DNA from: Polaromonas jejuensis NBRC 106434
GTDB lineage: Bacteria > Pseudomonadota > Gammaproteobacteria > Burkholderiales > Burkholderiaceae_C
Direction: 5' to 3'
NCBI RefSeq assembly: GCF_001598235.1
Contig: NZ_BCYO01000003.1
Coordinates: 62,001 to 126,000, forward strand
Length of the DNA stretch: 64,000 nt
The position numbers and the translations under genes were made by a program. Positions 32,087 to 39,255 of the stretch are shown here, piece by piece; position 1 is the first letter of the stretch, and each line of letters opens with the position of its first letter. The notes below the pieces were generated by a model. That model was given only the letters and a program-made list of their open reading frames with translations. It was not told the origin of the DNA and searched no databases.

Positions 32087-32269
32087 ATGACCTTCACTTT
32101 CACCACCGCCGACGCCCACAAGCTGGCCGGAATCACCGCCGCCCGCAACGCTTACAACGTGAGCAATGCCGACGTGCAGGACTTCGTGCCGCTGCCCGAC
32201 GACCAGAGCTATGTGCAGTTCGTCATGGACAACGCAGCCCAGAGCTACGCCAACCAGTACAAGACCTGA
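32087..32269 (+). CDS. Small tail-region protein, 60 aa
   Basis: MTFTFTTADAHKLAGITAAR ... a small helical protein often found next to tail fibre genes in beta- and gammaproteobacterial phages. Possibly a fibre assembly factor. Function not known. Confidence 0.6.
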   Translation: MTFTFTTADAHKLAGITAARNAYNVSNADVQDFVPLPDDQSYVQFVMDNAAQSYANQYKT

Positions 32270-32304
32270 CGCATAACCAACCGCAACTAACTCAAGGAAT
32301 GAAT

Positions 32305-32487
32305 ATGGACTTCAATTTCAAACTCACAGAACAAGAAAGCAATCTGGTTCTCACCGCCCTTGCAAATCGACCATATGCCGAAGTGGTCAATTTGATCGGC
32401 AAATTGCAGGGCCAGGCAAATGTGCAGCTCGAAGCGGCAAAGCCAGTAAATAACAACGGTGACTTGAAAGGGCCTACTGATGTCTAA
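32305..32487 (+). CDS. Small tail-region protein, 60 aa
   Basis: I chose the ATG at 32305 because AAGGA lies 7 nt upstream; an ATG at 32299 is too close to it. Contains LTEQESNLVLTALANRPYAE and VNLIGKLQGQANVQ. Its last residues (DLKGPTDV) and their DNA match the end of the J-like gene (DLKGLVDV), part of the module repeat. Overlaps the next gene by 8 bp. Confidence 0.6.
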   Translation: MDFNFKLTEQESNLVLTALANRPYAEVVNLIGKLQGQANVQLEAAKPVNNNGDLKGPTDV

Positions 32488-32494
32488 ATTATTT
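32461..32494 (+). repeat. Fibre-module repeat, downstream copy
   Basis: Second copy of the 31141-31174 repeat. It spans the end of the 60-aa gene and the ATG of the fibre gene at 32480. Confidence 0.75.
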
Positions 32495-33478
32495 ACCCGC
32501 GCAACCGTCGCTGGCACCAGCCTGACGGGTGCCAGTCTCAAGGCAACGCTCACGGCGCTGTGGGACGCCCTCAATACGGTTGGATTGAGCGATGTCGCCC
32601 GCACCACGCTCACGGCCAATGCCACGCTGACCACGACGCAGTGCGGCCTGCTGCTGGTCGATGCCACTTCCGGAAACATCACGCTGACCTTGCCGGCCAG
32701 CGGAGCAGCCTCGGACGATGCGTTTTACAACATGCGCCGCATCGACAGCACGGCCAACACGGTCACCGTGCAGCGCGCCGGGTCGGACACAATTGAGGGC
32801 GGCACCAGCTTCACACTGCCGCCGAATAGCGACACCGAGATACAGTTGCCAGGGGGCTCGTCGAACTGGCGTCTACTAAATAGCTCTGGAAACGGCCTCG
32901 TTTTTGCGACGGGCGGCACGTCGACCGCCTATACCATCTCGCCGCCACGGGCCATCACGGCTTATTCAGCAAACCAGTCCTTCGACGTGCTGTTCAGCGT
33001 TGCCAGCGGCACGGCCCCCACGCTGCAAATCAACGGCGTTGCAACCCCGCCGAACCTGGTCAAGGAACTGGGCGACGGCAGCTATGTGAACATCGCGGCC
33101 AACGACATCACCGCCAACCACAGGTCACGCGTCACGCTGCTCAGTCCTACCCAGGCGCTGGTCGAGCGCCTGCCCGCAGCACCCCCCACTAGATTCTTCT
33201 GCGTGTTTAACGGGGGATTGGCAGGCACGAACGCACCGCTCAGCGGCTACGGGGTCACCAGTGTGACCCGCAACTCTGCGGGCAACTACACCGTCAACCT
33301 CAGCACGACGTACTCCGACAACTTGTTTGTACCGGCGCCCTGCGCCGACAACGGGGCGATCAATGTCTTCCTGTGGTCTGCCTCCTCCAACAACAGCCTC
33401 ACGTTCGTCAACTACGTGGGTGGTGTCCCCACCGATCTGATCCGGGGCTTTGTCACCGGGAATAAGGTGGTGGTGTGA
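32480..33478 (+). CDS. Tail fibre protein, 332 aa
   Basis: Begins MSKLFTRATVAGTSLTGASL; contains GNITLTLPASGAASDDAFYN and a beta-helical pattern, then a distinct C-terminal domain from about residue 215 (RFFCVFNGGLAGTNAP ... LIRGFVTGNKVVV) probably used in receptor binding. Not of the DUF1566 type and not variable by any sign seen here. Confidence 0.7.
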   Translation: MSKLFTRATVAGTSLTGASLKATLTALWDALNTVGLSDVARTTLTANATLTTTQCGLLLVDATSGNITLTLPASGAASDDAFYNMRRIDSTANTVTVQRAGSDTIEGGTSFTLPPNSDTEIQLPGGSSNWRLLNSSGNGLVFATGGTSTAYTISPPRAITAYSANQSFDVLFSVASGTAPTLQINGVATPPNLVKELGDGSYVNIAANDITANHRSRVTLLSPTQALVERLPAAPPTRFFCVFNGGLAGTNAPLSGYGVTSVTRNSAGNYTVNLSTTYSDNLFVPAPCADNGAINVFLWSASSNNSLTFVNYVGGVPTDLIRGFVTGNKVVV

Positions 33479-33515
33479 TGAACGTCCTCCTCTAAAAACT
33501 TTGCAAGGACCATCA

Positions 33516-33917
33516 ATGCCAGAACCCACGTCCACCGCCGCCGCGACACTGGTGGCGGCTGCCGCCGCCGTGCCTGCGCTCACCGCTTTTGGTGTGCCGC
33601 TGGGCCTGCGCCCCGACTTGCTGGTGGCGGGCTTTAGCGGTGGCATCGTCGCCATCATCCTGCTCAACAGTGTGCCCAGCACCGGCGATACCTGGCGCGA
33701 GCTGGTGCGCACCACGCTGCGCCGCATGGCGGTGGCGGTGGCCAGCAGCTTGACGGCCGGCTACCTTGCGCCGCTGGCGCTGCTGCTGGCCAGCCTGCCC
33801 GAGTCGCTGCTGCTGGGTTCGGCCTTCGCGGTGGGCGGCGGTGCGCAGCATGTGCTGATGTTTTTTATCCAGCGCTTCGCCGGCAAGTCTGCCGCGGCCG
33901 GGGGGCCTGTCGCATGA
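33516..33917 (+). CDS. Holin-like membrane protein, 133 aa
   Basis: It has three or four hydrophobic segments (about residues 8-28, 38-52, 70-95, 100-118) and charged loops including PSTGDTWRELVRTTLRRM. A holin would form membrane holes to release or activate the lysozyme. Family assignment is by position and topology; the product encoded at 34259-34726 is a second holin candidate. Confidence 0.65.
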   Translation: MPEPTSTAAATLVAAAAAVPALTAFGVPLGLRPDLLVAGFSGGIVAIILLNSVPSTGDTWRELVRTTLRRMAVAVASSLTAGYLAPLALLLASLPESLLLGSAFAVGGGAQHVLMFFIQRFAGKSAAAGGPVA

Positions 33918-34195
33918 CGGCCGCAATGCAGCTGGCGCACTGGCTCGCAGGTGTGGTGGTGCTCGCCGAAGCCCTCAACAAACTGGAGCGCACCGCGCCC
34001 TGCCGGCATGGCCTGGGCTGGCGCGAGCGCGTCACCGAGTGGCTCAAGGCCATTGCCTGGGCGCTGCTGGCTGTGGGCGGGGCAGGGGCCGCCATCACGC
34101 CGCTGATTTCGCTGGAAAAGCCCACGCTGCAGGACGTCTGCGTGATTGTGGGCTTTGCCGTGCTCATTGTTCGTACTCGAGTAAAGGAAGGCTAG
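33914..34195 (+). CDS. Small membrane protein of the lysis module, 93 aa
   Basis: Coupled to the previous gene by ATGA. It has a hydrophobic segment near residues 8-22, a basic middle (CRHGLGWRERVTEWLKAIAW), then LLAVGGAGAAITPLISL and VIVGFAVLIVRTRV. Possible antiholin or accessory holin. Function not recognised. Confidence 0.6.
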   Translation: MTAAMQLAHWLAGVVVLAEALNKLERTAPCRHGLGWRERVTEWLKAIAWALLAVGGAGAAITPLISLEKPTLQDVCVIVGFAVLIVRTRVKEG

Positions 34196-34199
34196 TCCG

Positions 34200-34256
34200 A
34201 TGAACCCGATTGCTTTTTACATGTGGCTTTACTGGCTCAAACACTGGAGGCTCTGA
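34200..34256 (+). CDS. Possible 18-aa lysis-module peptide
   Basis: ATG at 34200 with an AAGGAAGG-like site about 10 nt upstream, stop at 34254-34256, directly before the next gene. The product is hydrophobic and Trp-rich (MNPIAFYMWLYWLKHW). It may be a tiny membrane peptide or just a translational lead-in for the next gene. Confidence 0.35.
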   Translation: MNPIAFYMWLYWLKHWRL

Positions 34257-34258
34257 AG

Positions 34259-34726
34259 ATGTTCTCGGCAATTTTTTCTTTTCTCGGCGGCTCAGTTTTT
34301 CGCATGATCTGGGGCGAGGTCAGCGCCTGGTACACGGCCAAGCAGGACCACTCCTTCGAGATTGAGCGCATGCGCCTGCAGGGCGACCTCGATGCCGCGC
34401 AGCATGCCCGCAACCTGGAGGCCATCAAGGTGCAGGCCGAACTTGGCGTCAAGACCATCCAGGTCCAGGCCGAGGCTGATGTGGGCAAGATCGAGGCCGA
34501 GGGCTGGTTCGCTGCCGTCAAGCAGTCCATGGTGCCTACGGGCATCAAGTGGGTGGATGCCTGGAACGGCATCATCCGGCCGCTGGCGGCATCCATCGCC
34601 ATCCTGCTGTGGGTGTTGGCGCTCAACACGCAGGGCTGGAAGATGTCCGACTGGGACATGGAGCTGTGCGGCGTGATCCTGGGTTTCTTCTTTGCATCGC
34701 GCGAGCTGACCAAGCGGGGCAAGTAG
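34259..34726 (+). CDS. 3-TM holin candidate (GTA holin type), 155 aa
   Basis: Good GGAGG ribosome site. It has an N-terminal amphipathic helix, a long charged helical region (EIERMRLQGDLDAAQHARNL ...) and C-terminal membrane spans around IIRPLAASIAILLWVLAL and LCGVILGFFFASREL. The layout resembles the 3-TM holins of gene transfer agents and siphophages. Directly precedes the lysozyme. Confidence 0.6.
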   Translation: MFSAIFSFLGGSVFRMIWGEVSAWYTAKQDHSFEIERMRLQGDLDAAQHARNLEAIKVQAELGVKTIQVQAEADVGKIEAEGWFAAVKQSMVPTGIKWVDAWNGIIRPLAASIAILLWVLALNTQGWKMSDWDMELCGVILGFFFASRELTKRGK

Positions 34727-35181
34727 TGGACTGGTTCACCGATCTGGCCATGCAGACAGCCGCCGCGCTGTGCCGCCGCTTCGAGGGCCTGTACCTGACG
34801 CCCTATCTGTGCCCGGCCGGCGTGCCGACGATTGGCTATGGCGCGACCTATTACCTCGATGGCCGCCGCGTGCAGCTCACCGACCCGCCCATCACGCGCG
34901 AGACGGCCCTGGTCATGCTCAAGGAAGTGGTGCGCACCGTGTACCTGCCGGCAGTCCTCAAGCTCTGCCCCGGCGTGCCTGACCCCAACAAGCTGGCGGC
35001 GCTGATTGATTTCGCCTTCAACCTGGGCTCCGGCCAGCTGCGGGCGTCAACCCTGCGCAAGCGGGTCAATGCGCAGCAGTGGCACCTGGTGCCCACTGAG
35101 CTGCGTAAATGGATCCGTGGGGGAGGGCGCGTGCTGCGTGGCCTGGTGCTGCGGCGCGAGGCCGAAGCTGCGCTGATATGA
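34726..35181 (+). CDS. Phage lysozyme (GH24), 151 aa
   Basis: GTG start at 34726 overlaps the previous stop (TAGTG). Catalytic Glu20 is in CRRFEGLYL and the TIGYGAT motif is at residues 35-41. The position of the second carboxylate (Asp20 in T4) is Cys29 in YLCPAGVPT, as in other members of this subgroup. No signal or anchor segment is visible, so export depends on the holin. It hydrolyses peptidoglycan at the end of infection. Confidence 0.9.
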   Translation: MDWFTDLAMQTAAALCRRFEGLYLTPYLCPAGVPTIGYGATYYLDGRRVQLTDPPITRETALVMLKEVVRTVYLPAVLKLCPGVPDPNKLAALIDFAFNLGSGQLRASTLRKRVNAQQWHLVPTELRKWIRGGGRVLRGLVLRREAEAALI

Positions 35182-35297
35182 GCTGGCGCATGCGTCTTCT
35201 TTGCCAGCCTTTGTCCTGGATTGGCTGCCTAATTCTGGTAGTATTTTTTCTAGCAGCCTGCATTTTTGCCATCCATGAAAGGCACTTCAATGAGTGA
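35178..35297 (+). CDS. Tiny membrane protein after lysozyme, 39 aa
   Basis: ATG at 35178 overlaps the lysozyme stop (ATGA). It has one hydrophobic span, WIGCLILVVFFLAACIFAIH, with a FLAAC lipobox-like motif. The position suits a spanin-like or holin-accessory peptide, but the tail after the Cys is too short for a normal outer-membrane spanin. Confidence 0.5.
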   Translation: MSWRMRLLCQPLSWIGCLILVVFFLAACIFAIHERHFNE

Positions 35298-35448
35298 GAA
35301 GCGTAAGCAACGATCATTCAAGACCGAACGACAGGATGAGCAGCGGCGCATCAGCCAGCGCCGGCGTGAATTTCAGCGACTCACCGAGCGCTATGAGGCG
35401 CAACCACTGCTGCCAGAGCCAGAGCCGGAAGGGGTCTACCGGCCTTGA
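35290..35448 (+). CDS. Small charged protein, 52 aa
   Basis: ATG at 35290. Highly basic and helical (KRKQRSFKTERQDEQRRISQ) with a Pro/Glu-rich C-terminus. Last rightward gene of the late operon. Function not known. Confidence 0.5.
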   Translation: MSEKRKQRSFKTERQDEQRRISQRRREFQRLTERYEAQPLLPEPEPEGVYRP

Positions 35449-35500
35449 CGTTTCCCTGATCTCGCAAGATTTCTCCTCTGGGCCGAAAGCCCGGACTTCA

Positions 35501-35532
35501 CCCCGCTGGCTTCGGCTGGCGGGGATTTTTTT
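35501..35532 (+). terminator. Strong late-operon terminator
   Basis: CCCCGC-TGGC-TTCG-GCTG-GCGGGG forms a long stem closed by a TTCG loop, then A and seven T. It ends the late operon where the converging minus-strand gene stops. Confidence 0.85.
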
Positions 35533-35812
35533 ATTTGCGGATCGGATATTGTTGCTGGATGTGCACCTTTAGACTGCGGATGCGCTGGGCCACGTCCCGG
35601 CGCCAGTTCTTGGATTGCAAGATCTGTTCAGGGAGCACCGTGAAGCTGGAACGCACCGGCTGCTGGTTGAGTCGCGAGATCAGGGGCGGTGCCAGGGTGA
35701 ATGTGTAGTACCTGCCCGAATGCCGGTGGCCGGTGAAGTACCGGTGCTTGGGCGTTGTCGCCCACTGCAGGAAATCATCCGGGAACTCAGGCTTTGGTGG
35801 GTTAAAAATCAT
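35531..35812 (-). CDS. Minus-strand gene at the prophage right end, 93 aa
   Basis: ATG at 35812. The product (MIFNPPKPEFPDDFLQWATT...) is rich in basic and aromatic residues with LQSKNWRRDVAQRIRSLKV near the end. No family recognised. It lies about 100 bp downstream of the broken tRNA-Gly and in the same direction, so transcription from the tRNA promoter could reach it. Probably an accessory (moron) gene. Confidence 0.55.
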   Translation of the reverse strand: MIFNPPKPEFPDDFLQWATTPKHRYFTGHRHSGRYYTFTLAPPLISRLNQQPVRSSFTVLPEQILQSKNWRRDVAQRIRSLKVHIQQQYPIRK

Positions 35813-35834
35813 GGCGCGCTCGGTGTTGTGACAA

Positions 35835-35858
35835 GCGTAGGTTTTGGCGTAGGTTTTG
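35835..35858. repeat. Tandem repeat GCGTAGGTTTTG x2 beside attR
   Basis: Two perfect 12-bp direct repeats in tandem, about 27 bp inside the presumed attachment point. Short direct repeats next to an attachment site commonly are integrase arm-type or excisionase sites. The integrase gene is not in the window. Confidence 0.55.
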
Positions 35859-35884
35859 CAAAAATTCGCAGTGTTACAGAGGAG

Positions 35885-35914
35885 GGCTCAGTTCTGCCAT
35901 TGAACTACACCCGC
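35885..35914 (-). tRNA. tRNA-Gly 5' half only, interrupted (prophage attR)
   Basis: On the minus strand GCGGGTGTAGTTCAATGG followed by CAGAAC is the acceptor strand and D-arm of a betaproteobacterial tRNA-Gly. The anticodon stem does not close, no matching CACCCGC end follows, and the sequence turns into prophage DNA at about 35,885. The break point in or near the anticodon arm is a usual tyrosine-integrase crossover site. The 3' half should be at the other end of the prophage, left of the window. Confidence 0.75.
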
Positions 35915-35924
35915 AGTGGCCCTC

Positions 35925-35930
35925 ATTATA
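35925..35930 (-). promoter_or_regulatory. tRNA-Gly promoter -10 (TATAAT)
   Basis: TATAAT on the minus strand, 10 bp before the first base of the tRNA half. A perfect -10 with no prophage features around it marks native chromosome to the right. Confidence 0.65.
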
Positions 35931-35983
35931 GAAGCAGGCGGCCTGGCGAATTCATTAAGGCACGCAAGCTTTACTCACCCCTG

Positions 35984-36424
35984 TCAGGGCCGCAAATACG
36001 CCCAGCCTTCGCCTTGCTTCTTCATGATCTCGGTCACACCGGCCGGCACGTAGCTGATGCCGGGCAGCATGTCGTCCTTCGTCAACTTCTGGCCGCGCAT
36101 GGTGTTTTCGCAGGCCAGCACTTTCACGTTGGCTTTCATGGCGTCGGCAATGCGCGCGCCGGCGGGTGATTCCAGCTTGAGCATGCCTATGCCCGGGCCA
36201 TAGGCGACGATTTCAATATCGACATTGGCCGCGCCCACGTCGTCCTGCAGGTTTTTGGCGTTGTTCAGCGCCAGGTTCCATTTGGCCGGGTCGTTGTCGC
36301 TGACCTGGATCACGATCCCCTGGCGTTTTGTGCCTGTAGCCCCCGTGGATTGTGCGTTTGAAGCTATCAAAAATGTAGCAAAAGCCGTCGTGGCGCCGGC
36401 TTGCACGAAGAGTCTGCGGTTCAT
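35984..36424 (-). CDS. Exported DsrE-family protein, 146 aa
   Basis: The N-terminal signal (MNRRLFVQAGATTAFATFLI) resembles a Tat signal (NRRLF). The DsrE-like domain follows from GIVIQVSDNDPAKWNLALNN to GISYVPAGVTEIMKKQGEGW, with one Cys in LACENTMRG. DsrE/DsrF proteins bind or relay sulfur, though many exported members lack a known role. A dispersed palindromic repeat (36363-36379) lies in the region coding for the signal peptide. Confidence 0.8.
   Translation of the reverse strand: MNRRLFVQAGATTAFATFLIASNAQSTGATGTKRQGIVIQVSDNDPAKWNLALNNAKNLQDDVGAANVDIEIVAYGPGIGMLKLESPAGARIADAMKANVKVLACENTMRGQKLTKDDMLPGISYVPAGVTEIMKKQGEGWAYLRP
36363..36379. repeat. Dispersed palindromic repeat, copy 3 (intragenic)
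   Basis: GCTA-TCAAAAATG-TAGC within the signal-peptide codons of the DsrE-family gene. A shorter form of the repeat found at 5406, 10725, 45925 and 51501. Confidence 0.5.
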
Positions 36425-36480
36425 TTTTGAATGTCTCCTGAAGGGAAGACTTATTTCAACACATTACCGTCCTTGTTGCT

Positions 36481-36880
36481 GCTGGCGCGCATCAAACAGC
36501 CCCTTGTGGCCGCTGGTCAGCCCCATCAGAGCTGGAGCTGCGACTTCATGGCAGACGCTCCGTGCTCAGGGCGCAAGTTCCGGACATTCAATGTGACTGA
36601 TGAATACAAGCGCGAAGCGCTGCGAATCGGAATCGATACCCGCTTGCCGGCCGTCCGGGTGATCCGGGTCTTGACTGAACTGGTGAATATCCATGGTGCT
36701 CCCCTGTCCATACGCCTGGACAATGAGCCCGGATTCATCGCCAAAGCCTTGGCTGACCGGGCGGCCAGCCAAGGCTATGGGCTTAACCCTATTCAACCCG
36801 GCAAGCCTGCCAAGAACGCCTATTTGGAGCGATTCAGCAAGACCTGCCGAGTGAAACAATTCCCCAAACTCTGCTTATGC
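36481..36880 (+). pseudogene. IS3-family transposase remnant
   Basis: Part of the OrfB integrase core remains in frame: QSWSCDFMADAPCSGRKFRT, ALRIGIDTRLPAVRVIRVLT, IRLDNEPGFIAKAL and IQPGKPAKNAYLERFSKT. The DDE residues (Asp in DFM, Asp in RLDN, Glu in YLERF) are still present, but the N-terminal part, the C-terminal part and both inverted repeats are missing. Remains of an old insertion at the edge of the prophage, between the DsrE gene and the tct genes. Confidence 0.85.
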
Positions 36881-36918
36881 GTGGTTCAGGAAATCGAGCT
36901 GGCTTCACCAAAGTGGGA

Positions 36919-38475
36919 CTATTCAATTTCAACTACGGCTACGGCTGTGGCTGCGGCCGCGGCTGTATGTGTACTTCCATGAATCATATGATCCGGTGAC
37001 TTTATCAACTTCCGGGCAAATGCCACCACTTGCCACACGACCAGGGTTCCGATGACGGCGAGCAAGGTGGCACTGATGGGGCGGGTGACGAATACGTTAA
37101 AGCTACCCCGGCTCAGAAGCATGGCGCGGCGGAAATTTTCCTCCAGCATGGGGCCCAAAATGAAGCCCAACAAGAGCGGCGCGGCCTCCATGTCCAGGCG
37201 CAAGAACAGATAGCCAATCAAGCCAAAAACGGCTGTGATGAAGATGTCATCCAGGCTGTTGTTGATGCTGAACGTACCGATGCAGCAGAAAAAGAGAATC
37301 GCTGGAAACAGTACGGTGTAGGGAATCTTGAAGACCGAAAGCCAGTAGCGCACCAGGGGCACGTTGAGGATGACCAGGAAGCAATTTCCCACCCACATGC
37401 TGGCCACCAGACCCCAGAACAAATCGGGGTGGCTGGCGATCATGTTGGGGCCGGGCTGGATTCCCTTGACGACGAAGGCGGCCATCATCAGGGCCATGAC
37501 TGCGTTTTCGGGAATGCCAATGGCCATGAGCGGGATGAAGCTGGTGCGCGCCGCCGCCTCGTCGGCAGCCGCTTGTCCGGCCACCCCCTCGATGCATCCG
37601 GTGCCGATCTCGTGTTTGTATTTGCTGAATTTCTTGTCAGCTGCATAGGCTGCGAACTGGGCAATCGTGGGGCCGCCGCCGGGCAGGATGCCGAGGACCG
37701 AGCCAATCACACTGCCGCGCAAGGCGCTGGGAATGATGCGCTTGAACTCGGGCCAGGTCGGCATGAGTTTGATCGTGCCGTTGAAGGGGGTGAGCACGTT
37801 TTTGTTGTCGAGGTTTTTCACGACCTCGGCAATGCCGAAGCATCCCAGGGCGATGCTGATCAGGCCAATCCCGTCCATCAGAAAGGGCAGGTTCATGGTG
37901 TAGCGCGCAGTGCCGCTGTTCACGTCGGTACCGACCATCCCGAGCAGAATGCCGACCATGGCCATGGCCAGGCCATTGAGCAAGCTGCCGCTGCTGACAA
38001 AGCTCACGCAGAAAAAACCCAGCAGCATAAGGGCACAGTAGTCGGCCGGCCCAAACAAGAACCCCACCTCGCCCAGTGGTTGCGCCAACGTCGAAAGCAC
38101 CACAATGGCCACGGTGCCGCCAATGAAGCTGGAAATGCCCGCGGTAAAGAGTGCCAAGCCTGTTTTACCTTTGAGGGTCATCTGATAGCCATCAATGCAG
38201 GCGACGATGCTGCTCGCGTGCGGAATCTTCATGGTGATGGCGCTCACGCTATCGCCGTATTGCGCCCCATAGTAAATCCCGGCCAGCATGATGAGCGCAC
38301 CACCGGTGGGAATGGAATAGGTCAAGGGCAGCAACAAGCTGATGGTGGACAAGGGGCCGAGTCCAGGCAGCAGCCCGATGAGCGTGCCCACCGTGCAGCC
38401 AAGGGCGCAATAAAGGAGGTTCTGCCAGGTCAGTGCGTGTTCGAAACCAAACGCGAGGTTGTGAAGGATGTCCAT
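36919..38475 (-). CDS. tctA: Tripartite tricarboxylate transporter, large permease TctA, 518 aa
   Basis: I chose the ATG at 38475 (MDILHNLAFGFEHALTWQNL); an upstream extension lacks coding features. The pattern IGLLPGLGPLSTISLLLPLT and GSVIGSVLGILPGGGPTIAQ gives the two signature GLxPGxGP motifs of TctA. About 11-12 membrane spans. It imports citrate or other carboxylates together with TctB and a periplasmic TctC. The last 25 residues are an Ala/Val-rich tail adjoining the IS remnant and may be altered. Confidence 0.95.
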   Translation of the reverse strand: MDILHNLAFGFEHALTWQNLLYCALGCTVGTLIGLLPGLGPLSTISLLLPLTYSIPTGGALIMLAGIYYGAQYGDSVSAITMKIPHASSIVACIDGYQMTLKGKTGLALFTAGISSFIGGTVAIVVLSTLAQPLGEVGFLFGPADYCALMLLGFFCVSFVSSGSLLNGLAMAMVGILLGMVGTDVNSGTARYTMNLPFLMDGIGLISIALGCFGIAEVVKNLDNKNVLTPFNGTIKLMPTWPEFKRIIPSALRGSVIGSVLGILPGGGPTIAQFAAYAADKKFSKYKHEIGTGCIEGVAGQAAADEAAARTSFIPLMAIGIPENAVMALMMAAFVVKGIQPGPNMIASHPDLFWGLVASMWVGNCFLVILNVPLVRYWLSVFKIPYTVLFPAILFFCCIGTFSINNSLDDIFITAVFGLIGYLFLRLDMEAAPLLLGFILGPMLEENFRRAMLLSRGSFNVFVTRPISATLLAVIGTLVVWQVVAFARKLIKSPDHMIHGSTHTAAAAATAVAVVEIE

Positions 38476-38476
38476 A

Positions 38477-38905
38477 TCAGTACAAGGGCAGGCTAAGGCC
38501 GAGCAGGTGTTTAAAGGCAAAGGCCACGGCGATCAGGCCAAGCGAGATCTTGATGTTGCGCACCACGGAATACGAGGTACCGGCAAGCGTGGAGCAAAAC
38601 ACCAGAAATATGATGGCCAGGATCATGTTGATGTACAGGGAGATCGCCGCAAACCCGACAAGGCTCAGCAGAATTAGGGTGATGTTTTTGACGCTGTAGT
38701 CCAGGGGTACGGGGTCGACGAAGTGCGAACGCACCACCGAGAGCAGGCCGATCACAAAGAGACAGGAGCTAATCATCAGGGGAAACAGCCCGGGCCCTGA
38801 CCTGCTTAATTCACCTATCGAGTAATTCAGCGACACCAGGCCAAAAAGCAGGGCGATCGCAATGAGACACAGGCCCCTGACGAAATTCCGGTTATTAAAG
38901 TTCAT
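38477..38905 (-). CDS. tctB: Tripartite tricarboxylate transporter, small permease TctB, 142 aa
   Basis: It has four hydrophobic spans, FVRGLCLIAIALLFGLVSL with the typical SGPGLFP motif (about residues 36-42), and LYINMILAIIFLVFCSTLAG. Small membrane subunit paired with TctA, one bp apart. The periplasmic binding subunit TctC is not encoded next to it. Confidence 0.9.
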   Translation of the reverse strand: MNFNNRNFVRGLCLIAIALLFGLVSLNYSIGELSRSGPGLFPLMISSCLFVIGLLSVVRSHFVDPVPLDYSVKNITLILLSLVGFAAISLYINMILAIIFLVFCSTLAGTSYSVVRNIKISLGLIAVAFAFKHLLGLSLPLY

Positions 38906-38964
38906 GTGAGGCGTCTCCAGGGCTGCGCCGGTACGGCGTTATTTATTAACAGGGGGTGGGTCAT
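38902..38964 (-). CDS. Possible 20-aa leader peptide of tctB
   Basis: ATG at 38964 preceded by AAGGAG at ideal spacing; its stop overlaps the tctB ATG (ATGA). It may be a coupling leader, or what is left of a lost upstream gene such as tctC. Sequence (MTHPLLINNAVPAQPW) matches nothing I recognise. Confidence 0.35.
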   Translation of the reverse strand: MTHPLLINNAVPAQPWRRLT

Positions 38965-39255
38965 CCGGGTCTCCTTGTGGTTTTGTCTCGCGCCTTCCGG
39001 TCATACAATTACGCAGCCGGCGAGGCGTTCGGGCTGGAGGGGATGTTAGGGAGTGATGCTTCCAATTGGCTTTCGTTTTTCGCGCTCGGCCTCAAAATAC
39101 GTGTTATCACTAACGGGGGAAGTGACAGTGCCGCAGGCGGTCATCCTGCAGCTTGCCCTGGCTTTGCAAGCAGGTCTGTGGCTGCTGCGCGCAGGTGCTG
39201 TGTGTTACCGGGCGGCACCCAGTGAGGCTGTCTTCAGCGGTTCAGCCGTGTGCGC
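38965..39255. other. Non-coding gap between tctE and tctB
   Basis: 291 bp with no convincing gene in any frame. In related genomes tctC would be expected near here. A weak promoter for tctBA may lie on the minus strand, but no clear -35/-10 pair is visible. Confidence 0.4.

Noticed and set aside
32480-33478. The tail fibre as a further DGR target
   Set aside because: Its C-terminus lacks the W-SST and RVRAFR motifs and shares no segment with the variable regions.
35840-35914. A complete tRNA gene at the prophage right end
   Set aside because: Only the acceptor strand and D-arm fit tRNA-Gly; the anticodon stem and T-arm do not form and no CACCCGC end follows.
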